Origin: Stutzerimonas stutzeri
GTDB taxonomy: Bacteria; Pseudomonadota; Gammaproteobacteria; Pseudomonadales; Pseudomonadaceae
Direction of reading: 5' to 3'
Assembly (NCBI RefSeq): GCF_013522825.1
Contig: NZ_JAAMQZ010000016.1
Location: 50,701 to 114,700 of the forward strand
Length of the DNA stretch: 64,000 nt
The position numbers and the translations under genes are program-made. Of this stretch, positions 8,802 to 17,664 are shown piece by piece. The notes under the pieces are model-generated. The model was given only the letters and a program-made list of their open reading frames with translations. It ran no database searches and was not told the DNA's origin. Positions within the stretch are counted from its first letter, which is position 1; every line of letters starts with the position of its first letter.

Positions 8802-11198
8802 ATGGAGTCACCGAAAGCCAATCCGACCCCTTCGCGCGAACTGTCCCGTCTCGCCGCGCTGCTGCGCTATGAAATCCTCGACACCCCGAACGAAGACGCT
8901 TTCGACGATTTCACCTATCTGGCGGCGCAGATCTGCGATGCTCCCATCGCATTGATTTCACTGGTCGATGATCATCGCCAGTGGTTCAAGAGCCGTCTCG
9001 GCCTGGATGTCAGCCAGACCCCGCGCGAGATTTCCTTCTGCACCCATACCATCGAAGGCCAGGGCATATTCGAGATCAGCGACGCTCTGCAGGACCCGCG
9101 TTTTCAGCAGAATCCGCTGGTGACCGATAGCCCACACATACGCTTCTACGCCGGCACCCCACTGACCTCCCCGGACGGCTACAACCTCGGCACCCTGTGC
9201 GTGATCGATCGCCAGCCACGACAACTCGATGCCGCCCAGCGCGAAGCACTGATCCGCCTCGCTCGGCAGGTCATGCGGCTGTTCGAGGAGCGCCTGCAGG
9301 CCCAGCGCTACGCCGAGCAGGCGGCCATGCAGCAGGCACTGCTCAATAGCGCCGCAAGCGCCATGCTGGTGACCACCGCCGATGGCCATATTTCAGCCGT
9401 CAACCCCACTGCCGAGCGCCTGTTCGGCTACAGCGAAGCGATGCTGATCGATCATCCACTGACTTCCGCGCTGTTCCCCAAGGAAGCCCTGGAACGCCGC
9501 GCCGCCATTCTCAGCGACGCCCTGGGCGAAACCATCACGGCGGATTTCGCCGTCCTCACCGCGCCGCTGTTCGAAGGCCGGCGTGAAATGCGCGAATGGC
9601 GTCTGCGCCACCGCAACGGCACGGAGGTACCGGTGCAGGTGAGCGTCTCGGCGATCCATGACGAGCACGAACTGCTGCGCGGCTATATCGTCAGCGCCTA
9701 CGACCTGGCCCATCAGGAACATCTGCAGTTGCGCCTGCAACAGATTGCGGCGCAGGTGCCGGGCTTGCTGTTCCAGTTCTGCTGGCATCCCGATGGCAGG
9801 AGTTCGTTTCCCTACGTCAGCCAAGGCATCGAGGCCATCTATGGGCTGAGCGCTGCCGAGATGGAGTCGAGCATCAGCCCGATCTACAGCAGAATCCATC
9901 CCGATGACCGCACACGGGTGCTGACGAGTATCCGCCATGCCGCCAGCACCCTCACACGCTGGCATTTCGAGCACCGCATCGAGCATCCGCGCAAGGGCCT
10001 GATCTGGGTCGAGGCGCGCGCCACGCCGATGCGCCAGGCCGACGGCTCGGTGCTCTGGCACGGCCTGGTGACCGACATCACCGAGCGCAAGGCCGAACAG
10101 CTGGAACTGGACAAGCAGCAGGAAATGAACCGGCGCCTGCTCGAAGCGCTGTCCGAAGCCGTGGTCGCCTGCGATGCCGAGGCCAATCTGACCCTGTTCA
10201 ACAACACCGCCCGTCTCTGGCACGGCCTCGATGCGCAGCAACTGCCGCCGCATAAATGGCCCGAGTACTACCACCTCTATCGGGCCGATGGCGTGACGCC
10301 GCTGCCTCTGGACGAAGTTCCCCTCATGCGCGCCCTGCGTGGCGAGCATATCCGCAACGTCGAGATGACCATCGTCCTGCACGGCAACGTCCGCCACGTG
10401 CTGGCCAATGCCGACCCGATGTTCGCCTCCGATGGCCAGCAGAACGGTGCGGTGGTGGTCCTGCACGACATCACCGAACGCAAGCACGTCGAGAAACTGC
10501 AGCGCGAATTCGTCTCTACGGTCAGTCACGAACTGCGTACCCCGCTGACCTCCATCACTGCTTCGCTGGGGCTGATCTGCGGCCAGGTGATGGGCGAGGT
10601 GCCCGAGCATCTGCAGGAACTGCTGGACATCGCCAACCAGAACAGCAAGCACCTGAGCGCCCTGATCGACGACCTGCTGGATATCGACAAGCTGTACGCC
10701 GGCAAGATGCGCTTCAGGCTCGAACTGCAGCCGCTGCAGCCCCTGCTTGAGCAGGCCATGCGCAACAACCAGGGCTACGCCAGTAGCTACACTGTGACCA
10801 TCAGGCTTGGCGAATGCCCGCCGGCACAGGTCAGGGTCGATACGATGCGGCTGGTACAGGTATTGAGTAATCTGCTGTCCAACGCGGCCAAATTTTCCCC
10901 GGCGGGGGAAAGCATCGACCTGTTCGCCGAAAGCGTTGCCGAGGACCGTGTGCGCATCAGCGTCCGTGACCGAGGGCCGGGAATCGCCGACAGTTTTCGC
11001 GAACGGATCTTCAGCAAGTTCGCCCAGGCGGACTCATCCGATACGCGCCAGCAGGGTGGAACCGGCCTTGGCCTGGCCATCAGCAAGGAGCTTATAGAAC
11101 ACATGGACGGCCAGATAGGTTTCGACTCATCTCCTGGCGCGGGCGCCTGTTTCTGGCTCGAACTGCCCTGCTATCCCACCGATGACCAGCCCTCATGA
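8802..11198 (+). CDS. Cytoplasmic GAF-PAS-PAS-PAS sensor histidine kinase
   Basis: The 798-residue soluble kinase has a GAF domain (about 25-170, with the family motif LISLVDDHRQWFKSRLGLD), three PAS/PAC units (about 185-300, 310-430 and 435-555), HisKA with H576 in VSHELRTPLTSI, and HATPase_c with NLLSNAAKFSP, DRGPGIAD and GTGLGLAISKE. No transmembrane segment is seen, in contrast to the kinase at 5740, although the two catalytic cores are near copies. It overlaps the next receiver gene by four bases (ATGA), so the two are translationally coupled. It probably senses an intracellular signal, possibly redox or light through GAF/PAS cofactors; this is inference. Confidence 0.9.
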   Translation: MESPKANPTPSRELSRLAALLRYEILDTPNEDAFDDFTYLAAQICDAPIALISLVDDHRQWFKSRLGLDVSQTPREISFCTHTIEGQGIFEISDALQDPRFQQNPLVTDSPHIRFYAGTPLTSPDGYNLGTLCVIDRQPRQLDAAQREALIRLARQVMRLFEERLQAQRYAEQAAMQQALLNSAASAMLVTTADGHISAVNPTAERLFGYSEAMLIDHPLTSALFPKEALERRAAILSDALGETITADFAVLTAPLFEGRREMREWRLRHRNGTEVPVQVSVSAIHDEHELLRGYIVSAYDLAHQEHLQLRLQQIAAQVPGLLFQFCWHPDGRSSFPYVSQGIEAIYGLSAAEMESSISPIYSRIHPDDRTRVLTSIRHAASTLTRWHFEHRIEHPRKGLIWVEARATPMRQADGSVLWHGLVTDITERKAEQLELDKQQEMNRRLLEALSEAVVACDAEANLTLFNNTARLWHGLDAQQLPPHKWPEYYHLYRADGVTPLPLDEVPLMRALRGEHIRNVEMTIVLHGNVRHVLANADPMFASDGQQNGAVVVLHDITERKHVEKLQREFVSTVSHELRTPLTSITASLGLICGQVMGEVPEHLQELLDIANQNSKHLSALIDDLLDIDKLYAGKMRFRLELQPLQPLLEQAMRNNQGYASSYTVTIRLGECPPAQVRVDTMRLVQVLSNLLSNAAKFSPAGESIDLFAESVAEDRVRISVRDRGPGIADSFRERIFSKFAQADSSDTRQQGGTGLGLAISKELIEHMDGQIGFDSSPGAGACFWLELPCYPTDDQPS

Positions 11199-11581
11199 GG
11201 CCGCTGCAACGTATCCTGCATGTCGATGACGTGCCTTCGATCCAGGTGGTGACACGTATCGCCCTGGAGAAACTCGGCGGCTTCCAGATCCTCAGCTGTG
11301 CCAGTGGCGCCGAAGCGCTGGCGCAGGTCCGCCAATTCGCTCCGGACATGATTCTGCTGGACCTCGAACTGCCACAGATGGACGGCATCGCACTGTTGCA
11401 TCAGCTCTCGCGGCTGGTCGACCTGCAACGCACGCCGGTGGTGCTCCTGACCGGCCACAATGAACCAGGCGACCTGGCCGAACTGCGCCACCTGGGGGTC
11501 CGCCAGCTGTTGCTCAAACCCTTCGATCCACTGCAACTGGCGACACAGCTCAACGCAATATGGGAAGCCGAACATGAGTAA
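11195..11581 (+). CDS. Single-domain response regulator (CheY-like), second copy
   Basis: The 128-residue receiver has D11/D12 (HVDDVPS), phosphoacceptor D56 (MILLDLELP) and K108 (QLLLKPFDP). It starts inside the stop region of the upstream kinase (ATGA overlap) and its end overlaps the start of the Hpt-REC-REC-GGDEF gene by eight bases, so the three genes are tightly coupled. It aligns position for position with the receiver at 8381. No output domain is present. Confidence 0.9.
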   Translation: MRPLQRILHVDDVPSIQVVTRIALEKLGGFQILSCASGAEALAQVRQFAPDMILLDLELPQMDGIALLHQLSRLVDLQRTPVVLLTGHNEPGDLAELRHLGVRQLLLKPFDPLQLATQLNAIWEAEHE

Positions 11582-13202
11582 CGCCGAAGCGCTGCACAGC
11601 CAGCTGCAGGCCTTGACCGACAGGTTCGCCGAACGCCTGCAGCAGGAACTGCCGGAGCTCGATCAGCTCGCCGAAGCCCTGCAACAGGCCCGCGAGGGCG
11701 AGCAGCGTCGACAGCTGATGCTCGTCATCCACGAGCGCCTGCACCGCCTCGCGGGCACGGCCGGCACTTTCGGCTTTACCACCCTCGGTCAGCAGGCACG
11801 CCTGCTGGAACAGCGCGCCGACCGCTGGCTGGAAGCCACCAAGCCCAGCGGCCAGGCCCTCACCGCCTTCGTCCGCGCAGTCCGCCTGTGGACCGCCGAG
11901 ACCCAGACCCGCGCACCCGAAAACCTGCCCGATGCCCCCCTGGAAAGCCACGAACAGCTGCAGGCCGGCTGTCGCATCTTCCTGCTCGAAAGCGATCCCG
12001 ATGCCGGCCATGAAATGTGCCAGACGCTGGGCAACTTCGGCTACGACGTGTTGCGCTTTACCCAGCCGGAACAATTGCAGGCCGCCATCGAAGGACAATT
12101 ACCCGATGCCCTGATCGTCAGCCAGCACGATGGCGAGCTGGCCGCGGTCAGCGCCCTGCAACAGCGCCTCGACACCCCGCTGCCGCTGCTGGTGATCAGC
12201 CAGCGCAGCGACTTCGACAGCCAGCTGGCCGCCGTGCGAGCCGGGGCGCAGGGCTATTTCACCCGGCCCGTGGACACCACCCAGCTGGAAAACAGTCTTG
12301 AACAGTGCCTCAACCTGCAGCAGAGCGAGCCCTATCGCATCCTCATCGTCGATGACGATGCCGACCTTGCCGCGCGCTACAGCCTGGTGCTGCGCAATTC
12401 GCAGATGCTGGTACAGACCCTGAGCGATCCCAGCCAGCTGTTCGACACCCTGTATGCATTCAACCCGGAAGTACTGCTGCTGGATGTCAACATGCCGCTG
12501 TGTTCCGGCCCCGAGCTGGCGCAGATGATTCGCCTCAACGACGAATGGCTGCGCCTGACCATCATCTACCTGTCCGCCGAAACCGACATCAACCGGCAGA
12601 TGGCCGCGCTGCTCAAGGCTGGCGACGACTTCATCACCAAGCCCATCAGCGACAACGCCCTGATCGCCGCAGTGTTCTCCCACGCCCAGCGCGCCCGCTC
12701 GCTGAGCACCGCACTCGCGCGCGATAGCCTCACCGGTCTGCTCAAACATGCCGACATCAAGGAACAGGTGACACTCGAAGCGCAGCGAGCGCAACGCAGC
12801 GGCAAACCGACCAGCGTGGTCATGCTCGACCTCGACCACTTCAAGCAGGTCAATGACCGATACGGCCACGCGGCGGGCGACAACGTCATCCGTTCTCTGG
12901 CCAACTTGTTGCGCCAGCGTCTGCGGCGTATCGACAGCCTGGGCCGCTACGGTGGGGAAGAGTTCGTTGCCGTGCTGCCCGAATGCAGCGCCGAGCAGGC
13001 CAAGGTCGTTTTCGACGAAATTCGCCAGCGCTTTGCGGCGCTGACTTTTCATGCCGGCCCACGCACCTTCAATGTCTCGCTCAGCGCCGGCATCAGCGAA
13101 ACCAGCGACGAGTCCCAATCCGGAACCCTGCTCGAACGCGCTGATCAGGCACTCTATACCGCCAAGCACAATGGTCGTAATCAGGTTCAGATAGCGCAGT
13201 AA
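11574..13202 (+). CDS. Hpt-REC-REC-GGDEF diguanylate cyclase
   Basis: The 542-residue protein is the likely output of the cluster. Order: an Hpt domain (about 1-115) with H57 in HRLAGTAGTFG; a degenerate receiver (about 130-250) in which the expected Asp is S183 (PDALIVSQHDG); an intact receiver (about 258-375) with D304 in VLLLDVNMP; then GGDEF (about 385-540) with GGEEF at 460-464 and an RRID inhibition site five residues before it. The start is the ATG at 11574, overlapping the receiver gene; an upstream in-frame ATG at 11460 would run through that gene and is rejected. The architecture suggests phosphate passed from the kinases through the Hpt domain sets c-di-GMP production. Confidence 0.9.
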   Translation: MSNAEALHSQLQALTDRFAERLQQELPELDQLAEALQQAREGEQRRQLMLVIHERLHRLAGTAGTFGFTTLGQQARLLEQRADRWLEATKPSGQALTAFVRAVRLWTAETQTRAPENLPDAPLESHEQLQAGCRIFLLESDPDAGHEMCQTLGNFGYDVLRFTQPEQLQAAIEGQLPDALIVSQHDGELAAVSALQQRLDTPLPLLVISQRSDFDSQLAAVRAGAQGYFTRPVDTTQLENSLEQCLNLQQSEPYRILIVDDDADLAARYSLVLRNSQMLVQTLSDPSQLFDTLYAFNPEVLLLDVNMPLCSGPELAQMIRLNDEWLRLTIIYLSAETDINRQMAALLKAGDDFITKPISDNALIAAVFSHAQRARSLSTALARDSLTGLLKHADIKEQVTLEAQRAQRSGKPTSVVMLDLDHFKQVNDRYGHAAGDNVIRSLANLLRQRLRRIDSLGRYGGEEFVAVLPECSAEQAKVVFDEIRQRFAALTFHAGPRTFNVSLSAGISETSDESQSGTLLERADQALYTAKHNGRNQVQIAQ

Positions 13203-13218
13203 GCAGCTGAAGGCTGAA

Positions 13219-13323
13219 ACCTTGCGGGTTGGCGAGCCTGCAAGGTCTTGTTGAAGTCGCTTTGCTTCACAGGGTTGAGGCACCCCTGCTGATCCTGAAA
13301 TTTCACACCTGTCCCAGGATCAG
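13219..13323 (+). terminator. Two stem-loops after the signalling operon
   Basis: ACCTTGC at 13219-13225 pairs with GCAAGGT at 13240-13246, and CTGATCCTG at 13289-13297 pairs with CAGGATCAG at 13315-13323. They lie between the end of the GGDEF gene and the convergent DUF3360 gene. Neither has a strong T-tract, so termination is only probable. Confidence 0.4.
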
Positions 13324-13348
13324 CGCAGCGTTATTGCCGAATCAGCCG

Positions 13349-14824
13349 TCACAGATCGTGGCGGAACGACTCGAACAGTGCCGGAATACCCGGAAACATA
13401 CCGATACCCAGCATCACGCCGCAGAGTACGATGAACACCACCAGCGGAATGATCCAGCGGTGCAGGCGGCTCAGCGACTGGCTGTGCTCCTTGTCACCGA
13501 TCAGCCCCATGTTGTCCAGCAGCACGGTCAGTGACCAGCCGAACACCGGGTTCACCAGCGCCGAGGAGAACACCACGATGGCGGCCGACTGCGACGTCTT
13601 GCCCTCGCGGGTCATCTGCATGCCCGCCTCCAGCAGCGGCAGAAACACCCCTACCAGCAACGCCACACTGAGCACCGGTGGCCAGATCGCCAGGTCCATC
13701 GGATAACCCCAGAGCGCGGCGATCACGCAGAGCAGGCCGGTCAGCAGCGCACCCGCCGGAATGGGTCGTTTGGCGATGGCTGCCGGCACCAGGAAGGTGC
13801 CCCAGGAAGATGCCAGGTTACCGCCGCCCAACGCAGTGCCGACCACCTGCCGCGCCGCCGCCACGCACATGGTGTCATCGATGTTCATCAGCACTTTCTG
13901 CGCCTTCGGCGGGTAGTTGAGCTGCTGGAAGATACGATGACCGAGGAAGTCCGGCGACCACATCGCCACAGCAAGCACAGCGAAGGGGAAGACCGCGACG
14001 AAGTGATGCAGCTCCGGCAGACCCAGTTGCCAGCCGGTGTTTTCACCCCACCAGTAGGCAGGGTTGAGATTGGGAATACCCGGCTCGGTCTGGAACTCGA
14101 AAGGCGCGCCCAGCGCCAAAGCAATTACCGCAGCCAGTGCACAACCGAGGGGAATCGCCAGCCAGCGCAGACGAATGTGCTCCAGATAGGCATACATCAC
14201 GATGGTCGCGAATACCACGACGAAGGCGATGTAGCCCATATCGAAGCCATTGGCCCAGTTGAACAGCACCTTGATCTGCGACGTCATGCCGATAAAGCCC
14301 AGATACAGCAGCAGACCGCCGCAAACCCCATCGCTGGTCAGGCGCGCCAGCAGGCTGCCGCCCTTGAAGGCGCCAAGCGTGAAACCCAGCACGCCGACCA
14401 TGATCCCCAGCGCCATCGGATGGCCGCCCGAGGCAACGATCAGTGGAATCATCGGAATCAACGGGCCGTGGGTACCAGCCAGATTGCTCGTCGGATTGAG
14501 GAAGCCGGAGAACACCACCACGAACAGAATCGCAGCGATCAGCATCTCGAAGCGGACATTTTCAATGATGAAATCATTGGACAGTCCCAGCGGCCCGGCA
14601 AAGGCTGCGACGATGGCCGCCACCATGACGATCTTGCCGATGGTCGCCGCCATCGCCGGGACCCAATCCTCGTATTCGAAACGGTAATCACGAAACGGCA
14701 GGTTAATCCCCCAGCGTTTCGGCGCCATGATCTCCAGTTCATGCTCGAGATATTCCGAGCGCGTGGCGAAATTTTCCTTTGGTTTGTGGAGCTCCTGGTA
14801 ACTGCTTAGGTCCCTATCATTCAT
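13349..14824 (-). CDS. DUF3360-type multi-pass membrane protein, possible transporter
   Basis: The 491-residue integral membrane protein has a soluble N-terminus (MNDRDLSSYQELHKPKENF, about 70 residues) and then many hydrophobic segments rich in Gly and Pro, such as ILFVVVFSGFLNPTSNLAGT and GVLGFTLGAFKGGSLLARLT. I recognise the DUF3360 family, which resembles SulP/uracil-xanthine-type permeases; the substrate is unknown. The ATG at 14824 is preferred over an in-frame TTG at 14842 because a GGTAGAG lies upstream at normal distance. It stands alone, convergent with the signalling operon. Confidence 0.75.
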   Translation of the reverse strand: MNDRDLSSYQELHKPKENFATRSEYLEHELEIMAPKRWGINLPFRDYRFEYEDWVPAMAATIGKIVMVAAIVAAFAGPLGLSNDFIIENVRFEMLIAAILFVVVFSGFLNPTSNLAGTHGPLIPMIPLIVASGGHPMALGIMVGVLGFTLGAFKGGSLLARLTSDGVCGGLLLYLGFIGMTSQIKVLFNWANGFDMGYIAFVVVFATIVMYAYLEHIRLRWLAIPLGCALAAVIALALGAPFEFQTEPGIPNLNPAYWWGENTGWQLGLPELHHFVAVFPFAVLAVAMWSPDFLGHRIFQQLNYPPKAQKVLMNIDDTMCVAAARQVVGTALGGGNLASSWGTFLVPAAIAKRPIPAGALLTGLLCVIAALWGYPMDLAIWPPVLSVALLVGVFLPLLEAGMQMTREGKTSQSAAIVVFSSALVNPVFGWSLTVLLDNMGLIGDKEHSQSLSRLHRWIIPLVVFIVLCGVMLGIGMFPGIPALFESFRHDL

Positions 14825-15035
14825 GCCAATCAGCTCTACCAAAAAATTGTCGCAACACTACAGACAGACCTGCGGCAACTCACCACGACCTTGAAAGTAT
14901 TGAGCTAGAGCGGCTGATATGATAGCAAGCAAGCTATGCATTTAAGCGATCATGGTTTTGAAAGCCTCGCCGCATGAATGTGACGAGGAAGATGCGGCAT
15001 CAGATCACGCCGCGAAAGGAACAGGAAATGGGCGC

Positions 15036-15629
15036 TTACTGCGCTTGGCCGAGCAATTCGGCAATGCGCTGACGATCACCGGCGAAACTGGCCTGCGCCT
15101 CGGCCCGCACCGTCTCGTATCGCTTCAGGTCACGCTGCAGGCTGGCCTGCTCCTTGACCAGATTGGCAATCTGCGCCAGCAGGTTTTCCGGGACATCGCG
15201 CCCCGCTCGCTCGTGATTGGCTGCCTGTTGCTGCAGATTGCCCTGCTGGTTGCGCAACGCCTGCAGATTGCCCTGGGTCAGGCCGATCACACTGTCCAGC
15301 TCGGCCAGCCGTCGCGCCTCGGCCCGCTGCACATCCTCGACACTGGCGTACAGGCGCAGCAATCGCGCATCCGCAGCGGCACGCGCCTTGTCCGTCTGCA
15401 GCCGCTCGAACTCTTCAGCAGTGGGCGCCGGCGGGATTTCCCGGATGACGCGCCCCTGCTCGTTGAGCACCTGATAACCGCGACCGATATGCTGCGGCGG
15501 AACACCATGACGATCGAGCACCACCACACCGCGATCATCCACATAGCGATAGAGTTCGGCAGACGCAGCCAGTGCCGGGGCCAGCAGGCCCAGCATCAAC
15601 ATCAAGCGAATGACTGGCGGTTTGCGCAT
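15036..15629 (-). CDS. DUF4124-domain exported coiled-coil protein
   Basis: The 197-residue protein has a signal peptide (about 1-24, LMLMLGLLAPALAASA) followed by a DUF4124 segment starting ELYRYVDDRGVVVLDRHGVP and a long charged helical region (about 75-195) likely to form a coiled coil. DUF4124 is common at the N-terminus of envelope proteins in Pseudomonas. It follows pyrE after 16 bases and is probably co-transcribed. Function unknown. Confidence 0.82.
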   Translation of the reverse strand: MRKPPVIRLMLMLGLLAPALAASAELYRYVDDRGVVVLDRHGVPPQHIGRGYQVLNEQGRVIREIPPAPTAEEFERLQTDKARAAADARLLRLYASVEDVQRAEARRLAELDSVIGLTQGNLQALRNQQGNLQQQAANHERAGRDVPENLLAQIANLVKEQASLQRDLKRYETVRAEAQASFAGDRQRIAELLGQAQ

Positions 15630-15645
15630 GCCGGAAACTCCAGGG

Positions 15646-16287
15646 TCAGATCCCGTATCGCTCGCGATAGGCCTGTACCGCAGGCAGATGCTGCTTCAGT
15701 TGAGCGTCGTCGGACAGATATTCCAGCACTTGCGCCAGGGACACAATACTGATCACCGGCATTCGATAATCACGTTCCACTTCCTGGATCGCCGACAGCT
15801 CGCCCTGCCCACGCTCCTGTCGGTCGAGGGCGATCAGCACGCCGGCGGCCTGGGCATGCTGGCCCTGGATGATCTGCATCACTTCGCGAATGGCGGTGCC
15901 GGCAGTGATCACGTCATCGACGATCAGAACGCGCCCGGTCAGTGGCGAGCCCACCAGGGTGCCGCCTTCGCCATGATCCTTGGCCTCCTTGCGGTTGAAG
16001 CACCAGGGCAGGTCGCGCTGATGATGCTCGGCCAGGGAGATCGCCGTGGCCGCTGCCAGCGGAATACCTTTGTAGGCCGGACCGAAAACCACATCGAAAT
16101 CGATACCGCTATCGACGATGGCCGCCGCATAGAAACGGCCCAGCTGAGCCAGGGCCGAGCCACTGTTGAACAGACCGGCATTGAAGAAATAGGGGCTGGT
16201 ACGCCCGGACTTCAGAGTGAACTCACCAAAGCGCAGAACCCCGCGCTCGATGGCGAAGCGGATGAACTCGCGCTGATATGCCTGCAT
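15646..16287 (-). CDS. pyrE: Orotate phosphoribosyltransferase
   Basis: The 213-residue enzyme makes OMP from orotate and PRPP in pyrimidine synthesis. The PRPP-binding loop is [16 protein letters not shown], and the N-terminal [19 protein letters not shown] is diagnostic of PyrE. The start is the ATG at 16287 ([18 protein letters not shown]), matching the usual 213-residue length; a longer frame upstream is rejected. It is divergent from crc, the conserved Pseudomonas arrangement. Confidence 0.97.
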   Translation of the reverse strand: MQAYQREFIRFAIERGVLRFGEFTLKSGRTSPYFFNAGLFNSGSALAQLGRFYAAAIVDSGIDFDVVFGPAYKGIPLAAATAISLAEHHQRDLPWCFNRKEAKDHGEGGTLVGSPLTGRVLIVDDVITAGTAIREVMQIIQGQHAQAAGVLIALDRQERGQGELSAIQEVERDYRMPVISIVSLAQVLEYLSDDAQLKQHLPAVQAYRERYGI

Positions 16288-16320
16288 GAAGAAATTCCCG
16301 GAAGACACTGATTTCGCTAA

Positions 16321-16348
16321 TTGCGAAGAGCTTGGGTTATCATACACA
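16321..16348 (+). promoter_or_regulatory. Possible crc promoter
   Basis: TTGCGA at 16321-16326 and TACACA at 16343-16348 are separated by 16 bases, 22 bases before the crc ATG. The fit is moderate and assigned by eye; TATCAT at 16338 is an alternative -10. Confidence 0.35.
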
Positions 16349-16370
16349 CACGAGTTTTCAGGGGCCATTT

Positions 16371-17150
16371 ATGCGGATTATCAGCGTCAACGTGAATGGC
16401 ATTCAGGCGGCGGCACAGCGGGGTCTGCTCAGCTGGCTGCAAGCACAGAATGCCGATGTCATCTGCCTGCAGGATACCCGCGCCTCCGTAGTAGAACTTG
16501 ACGATCCGGCCTATCAGCTCGACGGCTACTTTCTCTATGCCTGCGATGCCGAAATCCCCGAGCAGGGTGGTGTCGCGCTGTATTCCCGACTGCAGCCCAA
16601 GGCCATCATCATGGGCCTGGGCTTCGAAACGGCTGACCGCTATGGCCGTTATCTGCAAGCCGATTTCGACAAGGTCAGCATCGCCAGCCTGCTGCTGCCC
16701 ACAGGCCGTGGCGGCGACGAGGACCTGAACCAGAAATTCAAGTTCATGGACGACTTCGCCCACTACCTCGACAAGCAGCGCCGCAAGCGCCGCGAATACC
16801 TGTATTGCGGCTCCCTGCATGTGGCGCACCAGAAGCTGGACGTGAAGAACTGGCGCGACTGCCAGCAGGACGTAGGCTTTCTGGCGCCGGAGCGTGCCTG
16901 GCTCGACGAGATTTTCGGCAACATGGGCTATATCGATGCCCTGCGGGAAGTCAGTCGCGAAGGCGACCTGTACAGCTGGTGGCCCGACACCGAACAGGCG
17001 CAGATGCTCAACCTCGGCTGGCGCTTCGACTACCAGATCCTCACCTCGGGCCTGCGTCGCTTCGTGCGCAACGCCCGTCTGCCGCGCCAGCCACGCTTCT
17101 CCCAGCACGCCTCGCTGATCGTCGATTACGACTGGACGCTGAGCCTCTAG
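16371..17150 (+). CDS. crc: Catabolite repression control protein Crc
   Basis: The 259-residue protein has the exonuclease III/endonuclease fold but acts, with Hfq, as a post-transcriptional repressor of catabolic mRNAs bearing A-rich AANAANAA motifs. Start MRIISVNVNGIQAAAQRGLLSW is the standard Crc beginning, and the length matches the family. The gene is divergent from pyrE as in other pseudomonads. It is of local interest because possible target motifs overlap the ribosome-binding sites of glcB (39164-39171) and the glycolate/lactate permease (36783-36790) in this window. Confidence 0.96.
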   Translation: MRIISVNVNGIQAAAQRGLLSWLQAQNADVICLQDTRASVVELDDPAYQLDGYFLYACDAEIPEQGGVALYSRLQPKAIIMGLGFETADRYGRYLQADFDKVSIASLLLPTGRGGDEDLNQKFKFMDDFAHYLDKQRRKRREYLYCGSLHVAHQKLDVKNWRDCQQDVGFLAPERAWLDEIFGNMGYIDALREVSREGDLYSWWPDTEQAQMLNLGWRFDYQILTSGLRRFVRNARLPRQPRFSQHASLIVDYDWTLSL

Positions 17151-17156
17151 CCTGTT

Positions 17157-17219
17157 CCGCAGGGCCGAATTCATTCGGCTGCAGGTGTGCAAGGTCGAAC
17201 GAGTTCGACCCTACGTCCC
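17157..17219. repeat. Palindromic repeat, family B (copy 1)
   Basis: Two adjacent hairpins: GCCGAATTCATTCGGC and GTCGAACGAGTTCGAC, bounded by GCAGGG and CCCTACGTCC. A second copy is at 26601-26666. It lies just after crc and may act in 3' end formation. Confidence 0.7.
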
Positions 17220-17282
17220 TCGACCTTCGCCATTCAGCCGGACACGCGAAAGGCGCCAACAGACCCCGGCCAAGACACACCG

Positions 17283-17651
17283 CTATTTGACGATCCGCCA
17301 GCAGAACGGATAACGGTAGGGCTTGCCCTCGTTGGCGCGGATGCCGGCGATTACCACCAGCACCAGCGCCACCACGCTTATCAGCACCATCAGCGGAAAG
17401 CCGATGAGAATCCAGGCGAGTACGCCACAGATCATCAGCAGGATGCTGAAGGTGAGCTGGAAGTTGAGCGCCTCCTTGCCCTGCGCATCGACGAAGGGGT
17501 CCATGTCCTTCTTCAACTGCCAGATAATCAGCGGCCCCAGCACGTTGCCGATCATCGGCACCAGGAACCAGCAGAACGCCGAGTAATGGCAAAGCATCGC
17601 CCAGCGTCGAGCCTGCGGCGAAGGCTGTGGAATCGGCAGCTGATCAGTCAT
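17283..17651 (-). CDS. DUF4870 small membrane protein
   Basis: The 122-residue protein has three or four hydrophobic segments (for example WFLVPMIGNVLGPLIIWQL, FSILLMICGVLAWILIGFPL and LISVVALVLVVIAGI) and the KEALNFQLTF signature of DUF4870. It follows rph after 13 bases and is probably in the same operon. The start is the ATG at 17651. Function unknown. Confidence 0.85.
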   Translation of the reverse strand: MTDQLPIPQPSPQARRWAMLCHYSAFCWFLVPMIGNVLGPLIIWQLKKDMDPFVDAQGKEALNFQLTFSILLMICGVLAWILIGFPLMVLISVVALVLVVIAGIRANEGKPYRYPFCWRIVK

Positions 17652-17664
17652 GGTCGTCTCCGTT

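Noticed and set aside
11460..11573. Upstream start for the Hpt-REC-REC-GGDEF gene
   Set aside because: It would read through the preceding receiver gene in another frame; the ATG at 11574 opens the Hpt domain directly.
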